64,000 nucleotides of DNA, taken from NCBI RefSeq assembly GCF_004785795.1, contig NZ_SRRO01000001.1:4030001-4094000 (forward strand). The letters run 5' to 3'. Below, piece after piece: positions 9,270-18,659 of the stretch. This DNA is from Nocardioides eburneiflavus. GTDB lineage: Bacteria; Actinomycetota; Actinomycetes; Propionibacteriales; Nocardioidaceae. The notes below the pieces were generated by a model, which saw nothing but the letters and a program-made list of their open reading frames with translations, had not been told where the DNA came from and made no database searches. Position numbers and translations under genes: made by a program. The first letter of the stretch is position 1; the number at the start of each line of letters is the position of its first letter.

Positions 9270-9893
9270 TCATCGGCGGATGATGCGGCGCTCGATGGCT
9301 GCGGCGACGGCTCCAGCGCGTGTATCCACGCCGAGCTTGGCGTACACGTGCGACAGGTGGGACTTCACCGTGGCTTCCGAGACGAAGAGTTCCCGCGCTA
9401 TCTCGCGGTTCCCCAGCCCTCCGGACAGCAGCTCCAGCACCTCCACTTCACGCTCGGTGATCGTCGATGCGCCGGTCGTGCGACGGACGAGGGTCGCGGC
9501 GACCGAGGGTGCCAGCACCGTTTCACCGCGCGCGGTGGCGCGGATGCCGGCGAAGAGCTCGTCGGGAGGCGCGTCCTTGAGCAGGTAGCCCCGGGCTCCG
9601 GCGTCCAGGGCCCGGAGGATGTCAGCCTCTGTGTCGTAGGTCGTCAGCACGAGCACTTCCGGCGGATGTGGTCTCGCGCGCAGCGCCGCAGTCGTCTCGG
9701 CGCCGCCCTCTTCGGCCTGGCCGAGGCTGAGGTCCATCAGCACCACGTCGGGGCACTCCGACTCGGCACGAGCCAGCGCCGTCTCGAACGCGTCGGCTTC
9801 CGCCACCACGGTGAGATCTTCTTGACCCTCGACCAGGGCGCGGAGGCCCGCGCGCACGACGGGGTGGTCGTCGACGATGAGGACCCGGATCAC
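9270..9893 (-). CDS. NarL/LuxR-type response regulator
   Basis: A 207-aa response regulator. The receiver domain has the acidic pair D8-D9, the phosphoacceptor D54 in VVLMDLSLG and a lysine in GYLLKDAPPDE. The C-terminal LuxR HTH spans about residues 145-200, with TEREVEVLELLSGGLGNREI and SEATVKSHLSHVYAKLGV. Its ATG overlaps the stop codon of the sensor-kinase gene upstream (ATGA), giving a coupled two-gene unit. The target is unknown; the adjacent broken efflux gene may once have been one. Confidence 0.93.
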   Translation of the reverse strand: MIRVLIVDDHPVVRAGLRALVEGQEDLTVVAEADAFETALARAESECPDVVLMDLSLGQAEEGGAETTAALRARPHPPEVLVLTTYDTEADILRALDAGARGYLLKDAPPDELFAGIRATARGETVLAPSVAATLVRRTTGASTITEREVEVLELLSGGLGNREIARELFVSEATVKSHLSHVYAKLGVDTRAGAVAAAIERRIIRR

Positions 9894-11107
9894 GAATCGC
9901 TCCCACCGGTGTCGATGGGCAGGTGCACGGAGACCGTAGTCCCCTCACCCGGAGTGCTCTCGATGTACGCCCGTCCACCGAGGGCCGCGGCACGCTCCCG
10001 GATACCCGCGAGGCCACGGCCCCGGACACCGCCGGGACGCACCCGCGCCGGGTCGAATCCGCGGCCGTCGTCGCGCACGTCGAGGACCACCTCGTCGGAG
10101 TGGTAGGTCAAGGTGAGCGCCACCCGTCCGGCAGACGCGTGCTCCCGCACGTTGGCGAGGGCGCCCCGGGCCGTGCGGACCAAGGCGGCCGCGACATCGG
10201 CGGGCACGGCGACGGGTTCGCCGTCGACACGGACCTCGACCGGCATCCCCGGCCCGGATTGGGCAACCGCCCGTTCGAGCACGGCCGGCAGCGCGCCGGC
10301 ATCGGCGGTCGCGAGGTCCGCCGGTGCAAGGTCACGCACCACCCGCCGCACGTCGTCCAAGCCTTCTCGGGCCGTCGATGCCGCGGTCCTGACCAGGTCC
10401 CTGGCCCGGTCCGGCCGGTCGTCCCAGTCCTGCTCGGCGGCCTGCAGCAGCAGATTGATGCTCGACAGCCCCTGGCCGATCGAGTCATGGATCTCGCGGG
10501 AGAGGCGGGTGCGCTCGGCGAGCGCGCCGGTGCGGTGCTGCTCCTCGGCCAGCTCCTCCTGGGCGTCGACGAGCCGGTCGAGGAGGTCCTTGCGTGCTCG
10601 GGACTCGAGGTCGAGCGCGCGGTAGGCCAGCACGGTCACGAGAGCGATGCCGATCGGACCGGCGACTTGGACCGGGTCGAGGCCGTCGCTGATCCGCTGC
10701 CAGGACGCCGTCAGCAGGACCGTCATGGCGACGACCGTCCCCACCGCCCTGGCGAACGGCAGGACCCGGAGCACTGCGAAGGCCACGGGCACGGCGCACC
10801 ACGCGAAGGACGGCGCGACCGCGGTCAGCGCTCCCCAGAGCACGACCATGCCCACGACCCAGACGGTGGGCCACCAAGACCGACCCGGCAGCAGGCCGCG
10901 GGCGGCGTACGCCGTGCCGAGCACGGCTGCCCCCAGGAGGACCGCGGCGCCGGCGACGTCGAGGCCGTGCCGGTCGAGATAGCGCACCGCGCACGTGACG
11001 AGCAGGACCACGAGGACCACCAGCAGCCAGCGGTCGAGCCGCTCGGCGGGCGCCAGGATCCCCCGCACGCCCTCGGGCGGCCGACGGAGAGATGCGGTCA
11101 CGGCCAT
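9890..11107 (-). CDS. Two-component sensor histidine kinase (HisKA_3 type)
   Basis: A 405-aa membrane kinase. Residues about 25-165 form several hydrophobic helices with short loops and no large extracellular domain, so it probably senses the membrane or a membrane-soluble signal. The dimerisation and phosphoacceptor helix includes H207 in RLSREIHDSIGQGLSS. The HATPase domain shows ALANVREHAS, DVRDDGRGFDP and GRGLAGIRERAAALGG. It feeds the response regulator encoded next. The chosen ATG has no strong SD and leaderless translation is possible; the start is the least certain part. Confidence 0.9.
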   Translation of the reverse strand: MAVTASLRRPPEGVRGILAPAERLDRWLLVVLVVLLVTCAVRYLDRHGLDVAGAAVLLGAAVLGTAYAARGLLPGRSWWPTVWVVGMVVLWGALTAVAPSFAWCAVPVAFAVLRVLPFARAVGTVVAMTVLLTASWQRISDGLDPVQVAGPIGIALVTVLAYRALDLESRARKDLLDRLVDAQEELAEEQHRTGALAERTRLSREIHDSIGQGLSSINLLLQAAEQDWDDRPDRARDLVRTAASTAREGLDDVRRVVRDLAPADLATADAGALPAVLERAVAQSGPGMPVEVRVDGEPVAVPADVAAALVRTARGALANVREHASAGRVALTLTYHSDEVVLDVRDDGRGFDPARVRPGGVRGRGLAGIRERAAALGGRAYIESTPGEGTTVSVHLPIDTGGSDS

Positions 11108-11249
11108 GGTCGAGCCAGCCTAGGGAAGACAGGGCCTCGCTGGAATCAACCGATCGGCTATCGGGCGATGGCCGACCGCCGGACGCGGACCGGGCGTCGC
11201 GGACCGCACAGTGGTGGCACCACCCACACCCGCTCCCAGGAGACGCACC

Positions 11250-12224
11250 GTGTCGCACACCCAGAACAAGCTCCGCGTCCGGCTCATCACGGCCGCCGTC
11301 GGTGCCGCAGCCACCGTGGTGGCGCCGGTCGCCGCGACGGCGCACGCGCGCCCCACGCAGTACGAGCTCGCCGGCGACGCAGACAGCCCGGTCGGATCGA
11401 AGTTCGAGGGCATCGGGGCAGACGTTCGACGCGGGCTGTTCTACGTCAGCGAGGTGACCGGCGGCGAGATCCACCGAGGCTCGGTGCACTCCTCGCAGAC
11501 CGAGGAGTGGCTGGCCGGCGACGGCACCGACGGCCGGTTCACCGCGCGCGGCATCACCATCGACGACCAGGGCCGCATCTACGTCGCCGGCGGTCCCAAT
11601 GGCCTCGGCACCGGTCGACCCGACCTGTGGGTCTACGACGCCTCCGGCAAGCTGCTGGCAGCCCTGCGGGCTCCCGGGCAGGACGTCTTCCTCAACGACG
11701 TGGCCATCGGCGCCGACGGAGCGGCGTACTTCACGAACTCCAACGACGCGCAGGTCTTCCGCGTCGCCGACGACGGCGCCGGCTGGCAGACCACGCTGTG
11801 GGCCGACGCCACCGACCGGATCGAGCGCCGCCCCGGCTTCAACCTCGGCGGCATCGTCCTGACCGCCGACCGCAGCGCCTTCGTCGTCGCCCAGGGCAAC
11901 ACCGGCCAGCTCTGGCGATTCGACATCACCACCGGCGAGGCCACCACCGTGGAGACTGGCGTCGCCGACCTGGTCAACGCCGACGGGCTGGTCCGCCAAG
12001 GCGGCCGGCTCACCGTGATCCGCAACTTCAGCAGGATGGTGGCCACCCTGCGCCTCGCCGCCGATGGCACCCGGGCCATCCTCCTCCAGCAGGAGGCGAG
12101 CGCGGGCGACCGCGTGCTCACCACCGCCAAGGCGCTGCGCGGCCGCATCCTCTACGTCGACAGCAAGTTCGACGAGCCGGTCGCCAGTGGCCCATACGAA
12201 GTCATCACCGACCCGACCCGATGA
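11250..12224 (+). CDS. Secreted SMP-30/gluconolactonase-like beta-propeller protein
   Basis: A 324-aa exported protein. The start is a GTG at 11250, 6 nt after AGGAGA (11238-11243). The first 33 residues are a Sec signal peptide with charged N-region, hydrophobic core and a cleavage site after ATAHA. The mature part resembles six-bladed propellers of the SMP-30/strictosidine-synthase-like superfamily, with repeats such as GRIYVAGGPNG, DVFLNDVAIGADGAAYFTNS and NADGLVRQGG. The NDV...GAYFT segment resembles the metal-binding loop of that fold. Substrate unknown. It overlaps the following lipoprotein gene (ATGA at 12221), so the two are co-expressed. Confidence 0.82.
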   Translation: MSHTQNKLRVRLITAAVGAAATVVAPVAATAHARPTQYELAGDADSPVGSKFEGIGADVRRGLFYVSEVTGGEIHRGSVHSSQTEEWLAGDGTDGRFTARGITIDDQGRIYVAGGPNGLGTGRPDLWVYDASGKLLAALRAPGQDVFLNDVAIGADGAAYFTNSNDAQVFRVADDGAGWQTTLWADATDRIERRPGFNLGGIVLTADRSAFVVAQGNTGQLWRFDITTGEATTVETGVADLVNADGLVRQGGRLTVIRNFSRMVATLRLAADGTRAILLQQEASAGDRVLTTAKALRGRILYVDSKFDEPVASGPYEVITDPTR

Positions 12225-13534
12225 CACGCACCGTCCGTCGTCTCGCCGCCTGTCTGCCACTCGCACTCGTGCTCGGCGGGTGCGGCGGCGAATCCAGCCC
12301 CGCTCCCGACCGGCCTCCGGTCGCCGACCAGAGCACCGCAGCGCCCGAGAGGGGAACAATCACGGTGCCCGACGACACCACGCCCACGCCCAGGACCACG
12401 CCCGAGGCTGCTCCGACCCCCGACCGCGACGAGCAGGCGGATCTCGACGAGCGACTCCGAGCCGCGGCGTGGGCCGACGACCTCGCCCGCGCCCGACGTC
12501 TGGTCGCCCTGGGCGCCGACGTCAACGCCAAGGACGCGACCGAGCAGTCGGCCTACCTCATCGCCACGAGCGAGGGCCACCTCAAGCTGCTGCGGCTCGC
12601 ACTGCACAACGGCGCCCGTGTCAACGACAAGGACAGTTGGAACGGCACCGGCCTGATCCGCGCCGCCGAGCGCGGCCACGCCGACGTCGTCGGCGAGCTC
12701 CTCCGGGCCGACATCGACCGCGACCACGTCAACCGGATCGGCTACCAGGCGATCCACGAGGCCGTGTGGCTCGGCGCCGACAGCCCTTCGTACGCCACCA
12801 CCGTCCGCGTCCTCGCCGCCGGCGGAGTGGAGCTCGACCGTCGCTCACCATCCGCCGGCCTCACCCCGCTCGAGATGGCCCGCGAGCGCGGCTTCGACCG
12901 ACTGGAGCGGATCCTGACAACGGTGACGACCGTTGAGCGACCCGCCGATCCCGACGCCGCCCTGCTGACCGCTGCCCGTGCTGGAGACGCCGACGCCGTC
13001 GCCCGCGCCCTGCGCGCCGGCGCCGACATCGAGGCGCGCGACGAGCACGACCGCACCGCACTGCTGCTCGCCGCGACCCACGACCAACTCGACGTGGCCA
13101 CGGTCCTCGTAGCGATGGGCGCCGACCCGGACGCGCTCGACGACCGCCACGACACACCCTGGCTGGTCACCGGCGTCACCGGCAGCGTCGCGATGCTCGA
13201 GGCCCTGCTGCCAGCCACCCCGGACCTCACCATCCGCAACCGCTTCGGGGGCCTCTCACCGATCCCGGCGAGCGAACGCGGGCACGTGGCGTACGTCCGC
13301 CGCGTCGTGGACACCGCCGTCGACCTCGACCACGTCAACGACCTCGGGTGGACCGCTCTCCTCGAAGCCGTCATCCTCGGCGACGGCGGCCGGCGCCACC
13401 AGGAGATCGTGAGGATCCTCCTCGACGCAGGCGTCGACCCCACCATCGCGGACCAGGACGGCGTGACGGCGCTGCAGCACGCCGAAAAGCGCCGGTTCGA
13501 CGAGATTGCGACGCTGCTGCGAGGCGCCCGCTGA
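12221..13534 (+). CDS. Ankyrin-repeat lipoprotein
   Basis: A 437-aa surface lipoprotein. Signal and lipobox LVLGGC place the lipidated Cys at residue 21, followed by a low-complexity Pro/Thr-rich linker to about residue 70. The remainder is ankyrin repeats, for example ARRLVALGADVNAKDATEQS, VARALRAGADIEARDEHDRT and VRILLDAGVDPTIADQDGVT, arranged as two similar halves that each begin with an AARAGD/AAWADD-type helix. Ankyrin solenoids bind proteins. The ATGA overlap with the propeller gene suggests the two exported proteins act together on the cell surface. Function otherwise unknown. Confidence 0.85.
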   Translation: MTRTVRRLAACLPLALVLGGCGGESSPAPDRPPVADQSTAAPERGTITVPDDTTPTPRTTPEAAPTPDRDEQADLDERLRAAAWADDLARARRLVALGADVNAKDATEQSAYLIATSEGHLKLLRLALHNGARVNDKDSWNGTGLIRAAERGHADVVGELLRADIDRDHVNRIGYQAIHEAVWLGADSPSYATTVRVLAAGGVELDRRSPSAGLTPLEMARERGFDRLERILTTVTTVERPADPDAALLTAARAGDADAVARALRAGADIEARDEHDRTALLLAATHDQLDVATVLVAMGADPDALDDRHDTPWLVTGVTGSVAMLEALLPATPDLTIRNRFGGLSPIPASERGHVAYVRRVVDTAVDLDHVNDLGWTALLEAVILGDGGRRHQEIVRILLDAGVDPTIADQDGVTALQHAEKRRFDEIATLLRGAR

Positions 13535-13810
13535 CGGGCACCTCGGTGACGCGCCGACAACAGGCGAGCTTCGGATTGAGCACCTCTTTCGAGGCCTTGC
13601 AGGAGCGCCGACTCGATCAACATCGGCCTCCCCGCCGGTAACGAGCAAGGCCCGTAGCCGCGAAGTGCGGTGCTCAGGTCCAGAGCGGACCGAACATCAG
13701 AGCCTCCTTCCTGGAGGTCACCGCCTGACTCCGCGACGATGCCGACATTGCAGGTCGGCGCGGCTCCGTCCCGGTGGACAGCTTCAAGACTGAGGTCGTG
13801 TGGACGCCGA
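13535..13810. other. Intergenic region between the ankyrin gene and the relaxase gene; possible left border of the accessory region
   Basis: These 276 bases hold no credible gene. I see only short dyads, for example CCTCC/GGAGG around 13700, and no tRNA or integrase remnant. Both flanking genes end here (convergent), so termination signals are expected, but no long hairpin with a U-run is visible. The change from chromosome-like genes on the left to mobility genes on the right occurs here. Confidence 0.4.
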
Positions 13811-16800
13811 TCAGCCGATGATCCGTTCCGGCAGGTGCACGCTGCGGCTCCGGTCACTGCGGGGTGCAGTGTCCTCCTGCTGGACGATGGCGCGAGCCCG
13901 ACGGATCGCCTGTCGGACCTGCGCAGCGTCGCGCTTCTGCGCCGCGGTTCGCGACTCACCGAGAGCGCTTCGGCCGTCCACTCGGTATCGGTCGCGGTAG
14001 GCGGCGGTCGTGCTGACCTGGTTGGCCCAGTGGCTGCGGGCTGCGTCCGTTGCAGGGGGGATCCCCAGGCGTTCAAGCCATGGCTCCTCGGCCTCGATCG
14101 CGTTGGCGGCCAAGGCCGCCGCCCGCGACTCCATCAACGTCTGTCGCTCAGTGAGGGCGGCCCTCATCTGGGGGCTCATCGGACCGTCCGCTACGGGGAT
14201 CAACCCGACGATGTGTCTGGGCTCAGCGCGGCGCTTCCCGCGTTTGGGCAGCGCTGCCTTTTGGAGTCGGCTGATGAGCACGGCTCCCACATCGTCAGCA
14301 TCTTCGAGCGATCGCCGTGCGACGAGCGCCGGCAGAAGCCGGTCGACGTCGTGACGATTCGCCTCGGCACGGCGTAGCTCAGCAGTGAGCGGACCGAATG
14401 ACTCGGACTCGAGCACCGTGTCGAGCTGCCCATCGGTCAACCCGCATTCCCCGATCAGGGTGATCCAGCGGTCGCGTTGCGCAACGGCTGCGATGGTCTC
14501 GTATTCCGCCGCGAGCTGCGCGATGGATGACCAGTGCTCCTGCTCCTCCGTGATGGTCTGGTGGGCGGACGATTCGGCTCCGGAGTGTTTCAGCACGCCG
14601 TACAACACGGTGCATGCGGTGACGTCGTCAGGCTCCTGCGGGGCGTGCACATCATCCGGGTGGTCGAGGGCGACGTACGCGGTGTTGGCCTCGCTCCCCC
14701 GCGTCATGGATACATAGAAGTTCTCGCGAGTGGTCGCGCTGGACACGACGACATGCGCCGTGTCCACGGTGATGCCCTGGGCGCGGTGGGCCGTCACGGC
14801 GTACCCGAGGTCGACATGCTCCGCGACGTAGGCCGCCGGCAACGTCACGGAGCCAGTGCTCGAGGCTGTGTTGCTGGAACCGAGCCTGAATACGGCCATC
14901 GAACCGTCGTTGTGCACGTGGGTGACTCGCCAGCGGTCGCCGTTGCGGACCCACCCCCCGCACCGTCCGCCGTACATGGTGTGCAGGCGGCGGTCGTTGC
15001 GGCGGGTGACGACAAGATCCCCAACGGATGCGTGGGTGCCGTCGACCAGGTGCACCTCGATGCTCCCTGTTGGATCGCCACTGGCGATGCGGTCGGCGCG
15101 TGCTCGTGTGTTGAGGCGCTGAACTGTCTCGGTCGCCTCGGCCACCAGGATCGAGGCTCGGCCGGATCGGACGTCGTCGCGCCACGCGGCGTAGGCGGCG
15201 TCCATCATCTCCTCGGTAGAACCCTCACGGACTCGATCGTGGCGGACGTAGGTGCTAATGACGTCGGTGCGTCCGGCGCGCAGGTCGAGTGACGCGGTCT
15301 TCTCCCACTCGTGGGTGAAGCGGTGGACCTCTGTGAGCTCGGGGGTGTCGGGGCGGGCGGAGGCGAGGAGGGTGAACGCCCCTCCTGCCTCGACGGACTG
15401 CAGCTGCGCCCAGTCACCAACCAGCAGCACCTTCGCCCCCGCTGTGGCCGCGAGGGCGGCGATCCGGTCGAGAGCTAAGGTCCCGGCCAGCGTCGCTTCG
15501 TCGATGATCACGAGCTGTCCCGGCTGGAACCTCGTCAGCCCACGGTCGTGGTCGTGGAGCCACTTGGCGGTGTTCTCGCACCCGATCCCGAGGTCCTCGG
15601 CCAGCACCTGCGCCGCAACGGCACTCGGGGCGAGGCCGACAACACTGCCTGGCCCGTGCACGGTCGTCCAGGCAGTCTTCAGCGCATGCATAGCGGTCGT
15701 CTTGCCGGCACCGGCGGGTCCGACGAGGAGGTCGACCTGCCGGCCGGACACCGCGATCTGAGCCAGCGTCTCGACCTGCTCGGCACTCAACAGGTGTTCC
15801 TTGCGGGCCACCCGCTCGACGACCTCCCGGCCGACTGCCGGAGCGGCGCGGTCCTCGGAACGAGCCAACAGCCGGTCCTCGGCCGCGAGCAGCTCCACCG
15901 AAGTGAACACCATGCAGTGCCGCGGCCGGAACACGGTGGTCCCGTCCTTGCGTCGGAAGACCTCGGGACTGGGCGCCAGCTCGGGCGGCGTCAGCCTGAG
16001 CGACTCCTGCTTCGCGACGTCGACGACCATGCCGATGACGGCTTCGCGGTCCTCGACCGTGGCGAAGCGCCACCTCATCGTTTGCCGCGACGCCTCGGCC
16101 CAGAGGTTCCAGTGCCGCCAGGTCGACCGCTTCTCGCTGACGGCACCCACCACCGAGACACCGACTTCGGCTATGACGTGGAGCGGGATGTCGTCGGCCC
16201 GAAGGGTGGGACGGGCGACGGGACGGGCGGTGGCATCGCGGGCCCACTCCACTGGGTTCACTCCGAGGATCGTCTGCGCCCGTTCCCGCCACTGGCCCGT
16301 GAGGTCGTACAGCGAGCGGATCACCTTCTCGGGGCGCGTCTCAAGGGTCGCCTTCGCGCGCAGCTCGATGATCCGTGTCGCGGACGGGCGCTGCCCGTGC
16401 CGGGCCACGTACTCGGCGATCAGGCGGTCGGTCTCCTCATCGATCCTTCGCGAGCGGGAGGAGAACTCACCGATGAGCGACTCCGGTACACACTCCAGCT
16501 CCCAGGCCGGGTTGTGGTTCTTGCCCCTATGGCGCTGTTCCCACTCGATCCCGAAGGCCCGGGTGATCTGGTCGGCGAGCACGGCGTTGTAGTGAGCCGA
16601 CAACGCGACGACAGCCGCATGGAGCGGGCGCCCGTCCAGACTGCGCCACCGCCCGTCCCCCACAGTCTTGACCTTGTTCGAGATCACGACGTGCGTGTGA
16701 AGCTGCGGGTCCCCCACACGCGAGTCCCAATGGTCGTACGCCGTCGCAACGACGCCGACGACGTCCGCCTGCGCCACCGCACCGTCGCCGGCATCCACTC

Positions 16801-17371
16801 CCCGCCGGGTCGTGGCGACCTCGCGTTCCAGGAACGCGAGCACCTCGCCCATCGCTTGGTGGTGGGCCTCGAGGATGAGGGCCTGAGTGCCCGCATCGGC
16901 GACACCCCACAGCACCGAGACCGACTTCGGGACGCTGAAGGTGAAGTCGTAGCCCGCAACAGCACGACGGGTGCCGACCGCCACCTCCTCGCGCGCGATC
17001 TCAGCCGTGACCTCGCGCCGCTGCTCGACACTCAGGTCGGGAGGCAGCTTGGCCATCCGAGCCGCTACCCGGGCCTTCACCCCGTCGTACTTCGGAAACG
17101 CCCGCCCCAGCGGATCGCCAGTCACCGGATCCCGACCTGAGCCGAGCAGCAGTGCCAGCTGCTGGGGCGTCACCTCGTCCCCTTGCGTGACCTCGCCGCT
17201 GCCGAGGGCGTGGAGCCCGGAGCCGAGCCAGCGGCCGGGTGGCGTGCCCTCCTCGGTGTAGTAGCTCGTGAGTGCGGTCGACCCGTCCATGTCGCGATCC
17301 CCGCGAACCACGCTCTTGAGCAGGTAGTCGTACCCCCTGCCCGCCGACATCACCCGCATCGAGACGGTCAC
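13811..17371 (-). CDS. MobF (TrwC/TraI-type) conjugative relaxase-helicase
   Basis: A 1186-aa relaxase-helicase that would nick DNA at an origin of transfer and unwind the strand during conjugation. The N-terminal relaxase domain starts VTVSMRVMSAG, carries tyrosines at about 14 and 16 (GRGYDYLL) and the metal-binding histidines in HWDSR...DPQLHTHVV (about 214-228). The helicase domain has Walker A GPAGAGKTT (about 551), Walker B VIIDEATLAG and the motif VTAHRAQGITVDTAHV. The GTG at 17371 is preferred over an ATG at 17437: an AGGGAGG stands 9 nt before it and family homology begins there. No coupling protein, VirB genes or recognisable oriT accompany it, so it is a remnant or a mobilisable element relying on helpers. 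Confidence 0.93.
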   Translation of the reverse strand: MTVSMRVMSAGRGYDYLLKSVVRGDRDMDGSTALTSYYTEEGTPPGRWLGSGLHALGSGEVTQGDEVTPQQLALLLGSGRDPVTGDPLGRAFPKYDGVKARVAARMAKLPPDLSVEQRREVTAEIAREEVAVGTRRAVAGYDFTFSVPKSVSVLWGVADAGTQALILEAHHQAMGEVLAFLEREVATTRRGVDAGDGAVAQADVVGVVATAYDHWDSRVGDPQLHTHVVISNKVKTVGDGRWRSLDGRPLHAAVVALSAHYNAVLADQITRAFGIEWEQRHRGKNHNPAWELECVPESLIGEFSSRSRRIDEETDRLIAEYVARHGQRPSATRIIELRAKATLETRPEKVIRSLYDLTGQWRERAQTILGVNPVEWARDATARPVARPTLRADDIPLHVIAEVGVSVVGAVSEKRSTWRHWNLWAEASRQTMRWRFATVEDREAVIGMVVDVAKQESLRLTPPELAPSPEVFRRKDGTTVFRPRHCMVFTSVELLAAEDRLLARSEDRAAPAVGREVVERVARKEHLLSAEQVETLAQIAVSGRQVDLLVGPAGAGKTTAMHALKTAWTTVHGPGSVVGLAPSAVAAQVLAEDLGIGCENTAKWLHDHDRGLTRFQPGQLVIIDEATLAGTLALDRIAALAATAGAKVLLVGDWAQLQSVEAGGAFTLLASARPDTPELTEVHRFTHEWEKTASLDLRAGRTDVISTYVRHDRVREGSTEEMMDAAYAAWRDDVRSGRASILVAEATETVQRLNTRARADRIASGDPTGSIEVHLVDGTHASVGDLVVTRRNDRRLHTMYGGRCGGWVRNGDRWRVTHVHNDGSMAVFRLGSSNTASSTGSVTLPAAYVAEHVDLGYAVTAHRAQGITVDTAHVVVSSATTRENFYVSMTRGSEANTAYVALDHPDDVHAPQEPDDVTACTVLYGVLKHSGAESSAHQTITEEQEHWSSIAQLAAEYETIAAVAQRDRWITLIGECGLTDGQLDTVLESESFGPLTAELRRAEANRHDVDRLLPALVARRSLEDADDVGAVLISRLQKAALPKRGKRRAEPRHIVGLIPVADGPMSPQMRAALTERQTLMESRAAALAANAIEAEEPWLERLGIPPATDAARSHWANQVSTTAAYRDRYRVDGRSALGESRTAAQKRDAAQVRQAIRRARAIVQQEDTAPRSDRSRSVHLPERIIG

Positions 17372-18659
17372 CGACGCACACCTCCCTGGCATGCAGGTGC
17401 CCATGCCGCTCCACATATCAACCAAGCGGTTGTCCACAGGCGCAGTCCCACAGAACCCCCCTCGATCTGCAAACGGTGTATGTCGAGAAGGAGAACCTGC
17501 AGTGCGAGGACGGGCGAAGGAGGATCAGCCTCAGCGAGTGGAGGTGGGCGGGCAGATCGGCCACGAGCCAGGCGAGCGATAGGACGCAACGTGGAAGAGG
17601 CGCAAAGTGAGGACGACGCGGCGATCGCGGTTCGGTCAACTTGAGCAGGCAGCTTCTGCAGCCCGCACTCCCCGCCGCCACGGCCATCGCCGCCGACGCG
17701 GGCGGTGACGACCCGCTTGCCGGCGAAAGAGCGGCAGGTTGGAGCTGCTCACGACCCGCCCCACCAGGGCACATCTCAGGCGATCAAAAGGTCTGCAGGG
17801 CATGCGGATGACTCGAAGGGCACTAGCTGCGGTTTCGCCGCCGTCGCACACCGTTCGAGCCCCCAGGGGCCCGCCAAGCAGAGAACCCCTGTACCGATGC
17901 CACATGCCACCGTCTCGCGCGCGCTCCATACTTACGCGCTTCCGCCCCTTCGCCCCTCCGCCCGTCCGTCCGCCCTCCGCCCGTCCGTTGGCCTCCTAGG
18001 ACGGGCGCTCTCGGGAGGGGCGATTTTTGGTGCCTTGTCCGTGGATAGTCGAGCCATGGACCCGCCAGCCACGGCACCCGGCCGCAGACAGCCAGCACCG
18101 GCTGCGTCAGTAGGTCGCGGTCGTGGAGGTGACCTGGCGCCACCAACGACGTCACGTCCGGCTCGGTCGGCGGCGCGCAGGACCGAGAACACCACCCACT
18201 AGACGTTCCCGCCGAGGAAGCAACCAGGTCGGGCCAAGAGCCGAACGAGGTGGCGCGGTTGATTGCCGGCAACCCCGTACAGCGCCTGAAGCACCGACCC
18301 GCAGGTCAGCACGGTCATGCGGAATCAGCACCACCGGGAGCGGGAGACTCGGAGCCGAGAGGCGCGACGCTTAGCCCAACTCGGGCGTTGCTGGAGGCGC
18401 TGCACAGCGCCCAGAATGACGCGCAGCCTTCACGGCCGGTCGGGCTTCGCAGTCTCGATGCCGGACACGCGAGACGTCCAAGTGCGGCCCACTCCTCGAC
18501 TGCGCACGCCCACGGGCACACATGACACGTCGGCCGAGTGTCTTGTCGGTGGAATCCCGTACCTTCCCGTATCAGTAGACCTACTAGCCGTCCAGGCCGG
18601 GACTGCGTATCCACAAACCGACGACGATCTCGCGATCAAACACCGATGGGGGACCTCTC
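17372..18659. other. 1.29-kb gene-poor region upstream of the repeat-protein gene
   Basis: No open frame here has convincing codon bias, a start with an SD and recognisable sequence together. The longest frames are Arg/Pro/Ala-rich shadows. A weak in-frame stretch around 18202-18300 might be a decayed gene. The segment holds a pyrimidine-rich tract and the nested hairpin at 17951-18028, listed separately. As it is upstream of the relaxase it is also where an oriT would be expected, but I could not recognise a nic site. Confidence 0.5.
17951..18028 (+). terminator. Nested GC-rich hairpin followed by a T-run (terminator or structured RNA)
   Basis: Outer arms CGCCCCTCC (17951-17959) and GGAGGGGCG (18014-18022) are perfectly complementary. 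Inside, CGCCCGTCC (17978-17986) pairs with GGACGGGCG (17999-18007) around a 12-nt loop. A second copy of the inner left arm lies at 17959-17967, allowing an alternative fold. TTTTT follows at 18024-18028. No annotated plus-strand gene ends here, so this would terminate an unannotated transcript or form part of an RNA. The pyrimidine-rich composition makes chance pairing more likely than usual. Confidence 0.45.

Noticed and set aside
9923..12220. Very long plus-strand frame preceding the ankyrin gene
   Set aside because: It is antisense to the histidine kinase and out of phase with the propeller gene; only the part from 12221 has a start, lipobox and family sequence.
17705..18202. 165-codon plus-strand frame in the gap after the relaxase
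   Set aside because: Pro/Arg/Ala-rich, crosses the pyrimidine tract and hairpin, no SD and no recognisable domain.
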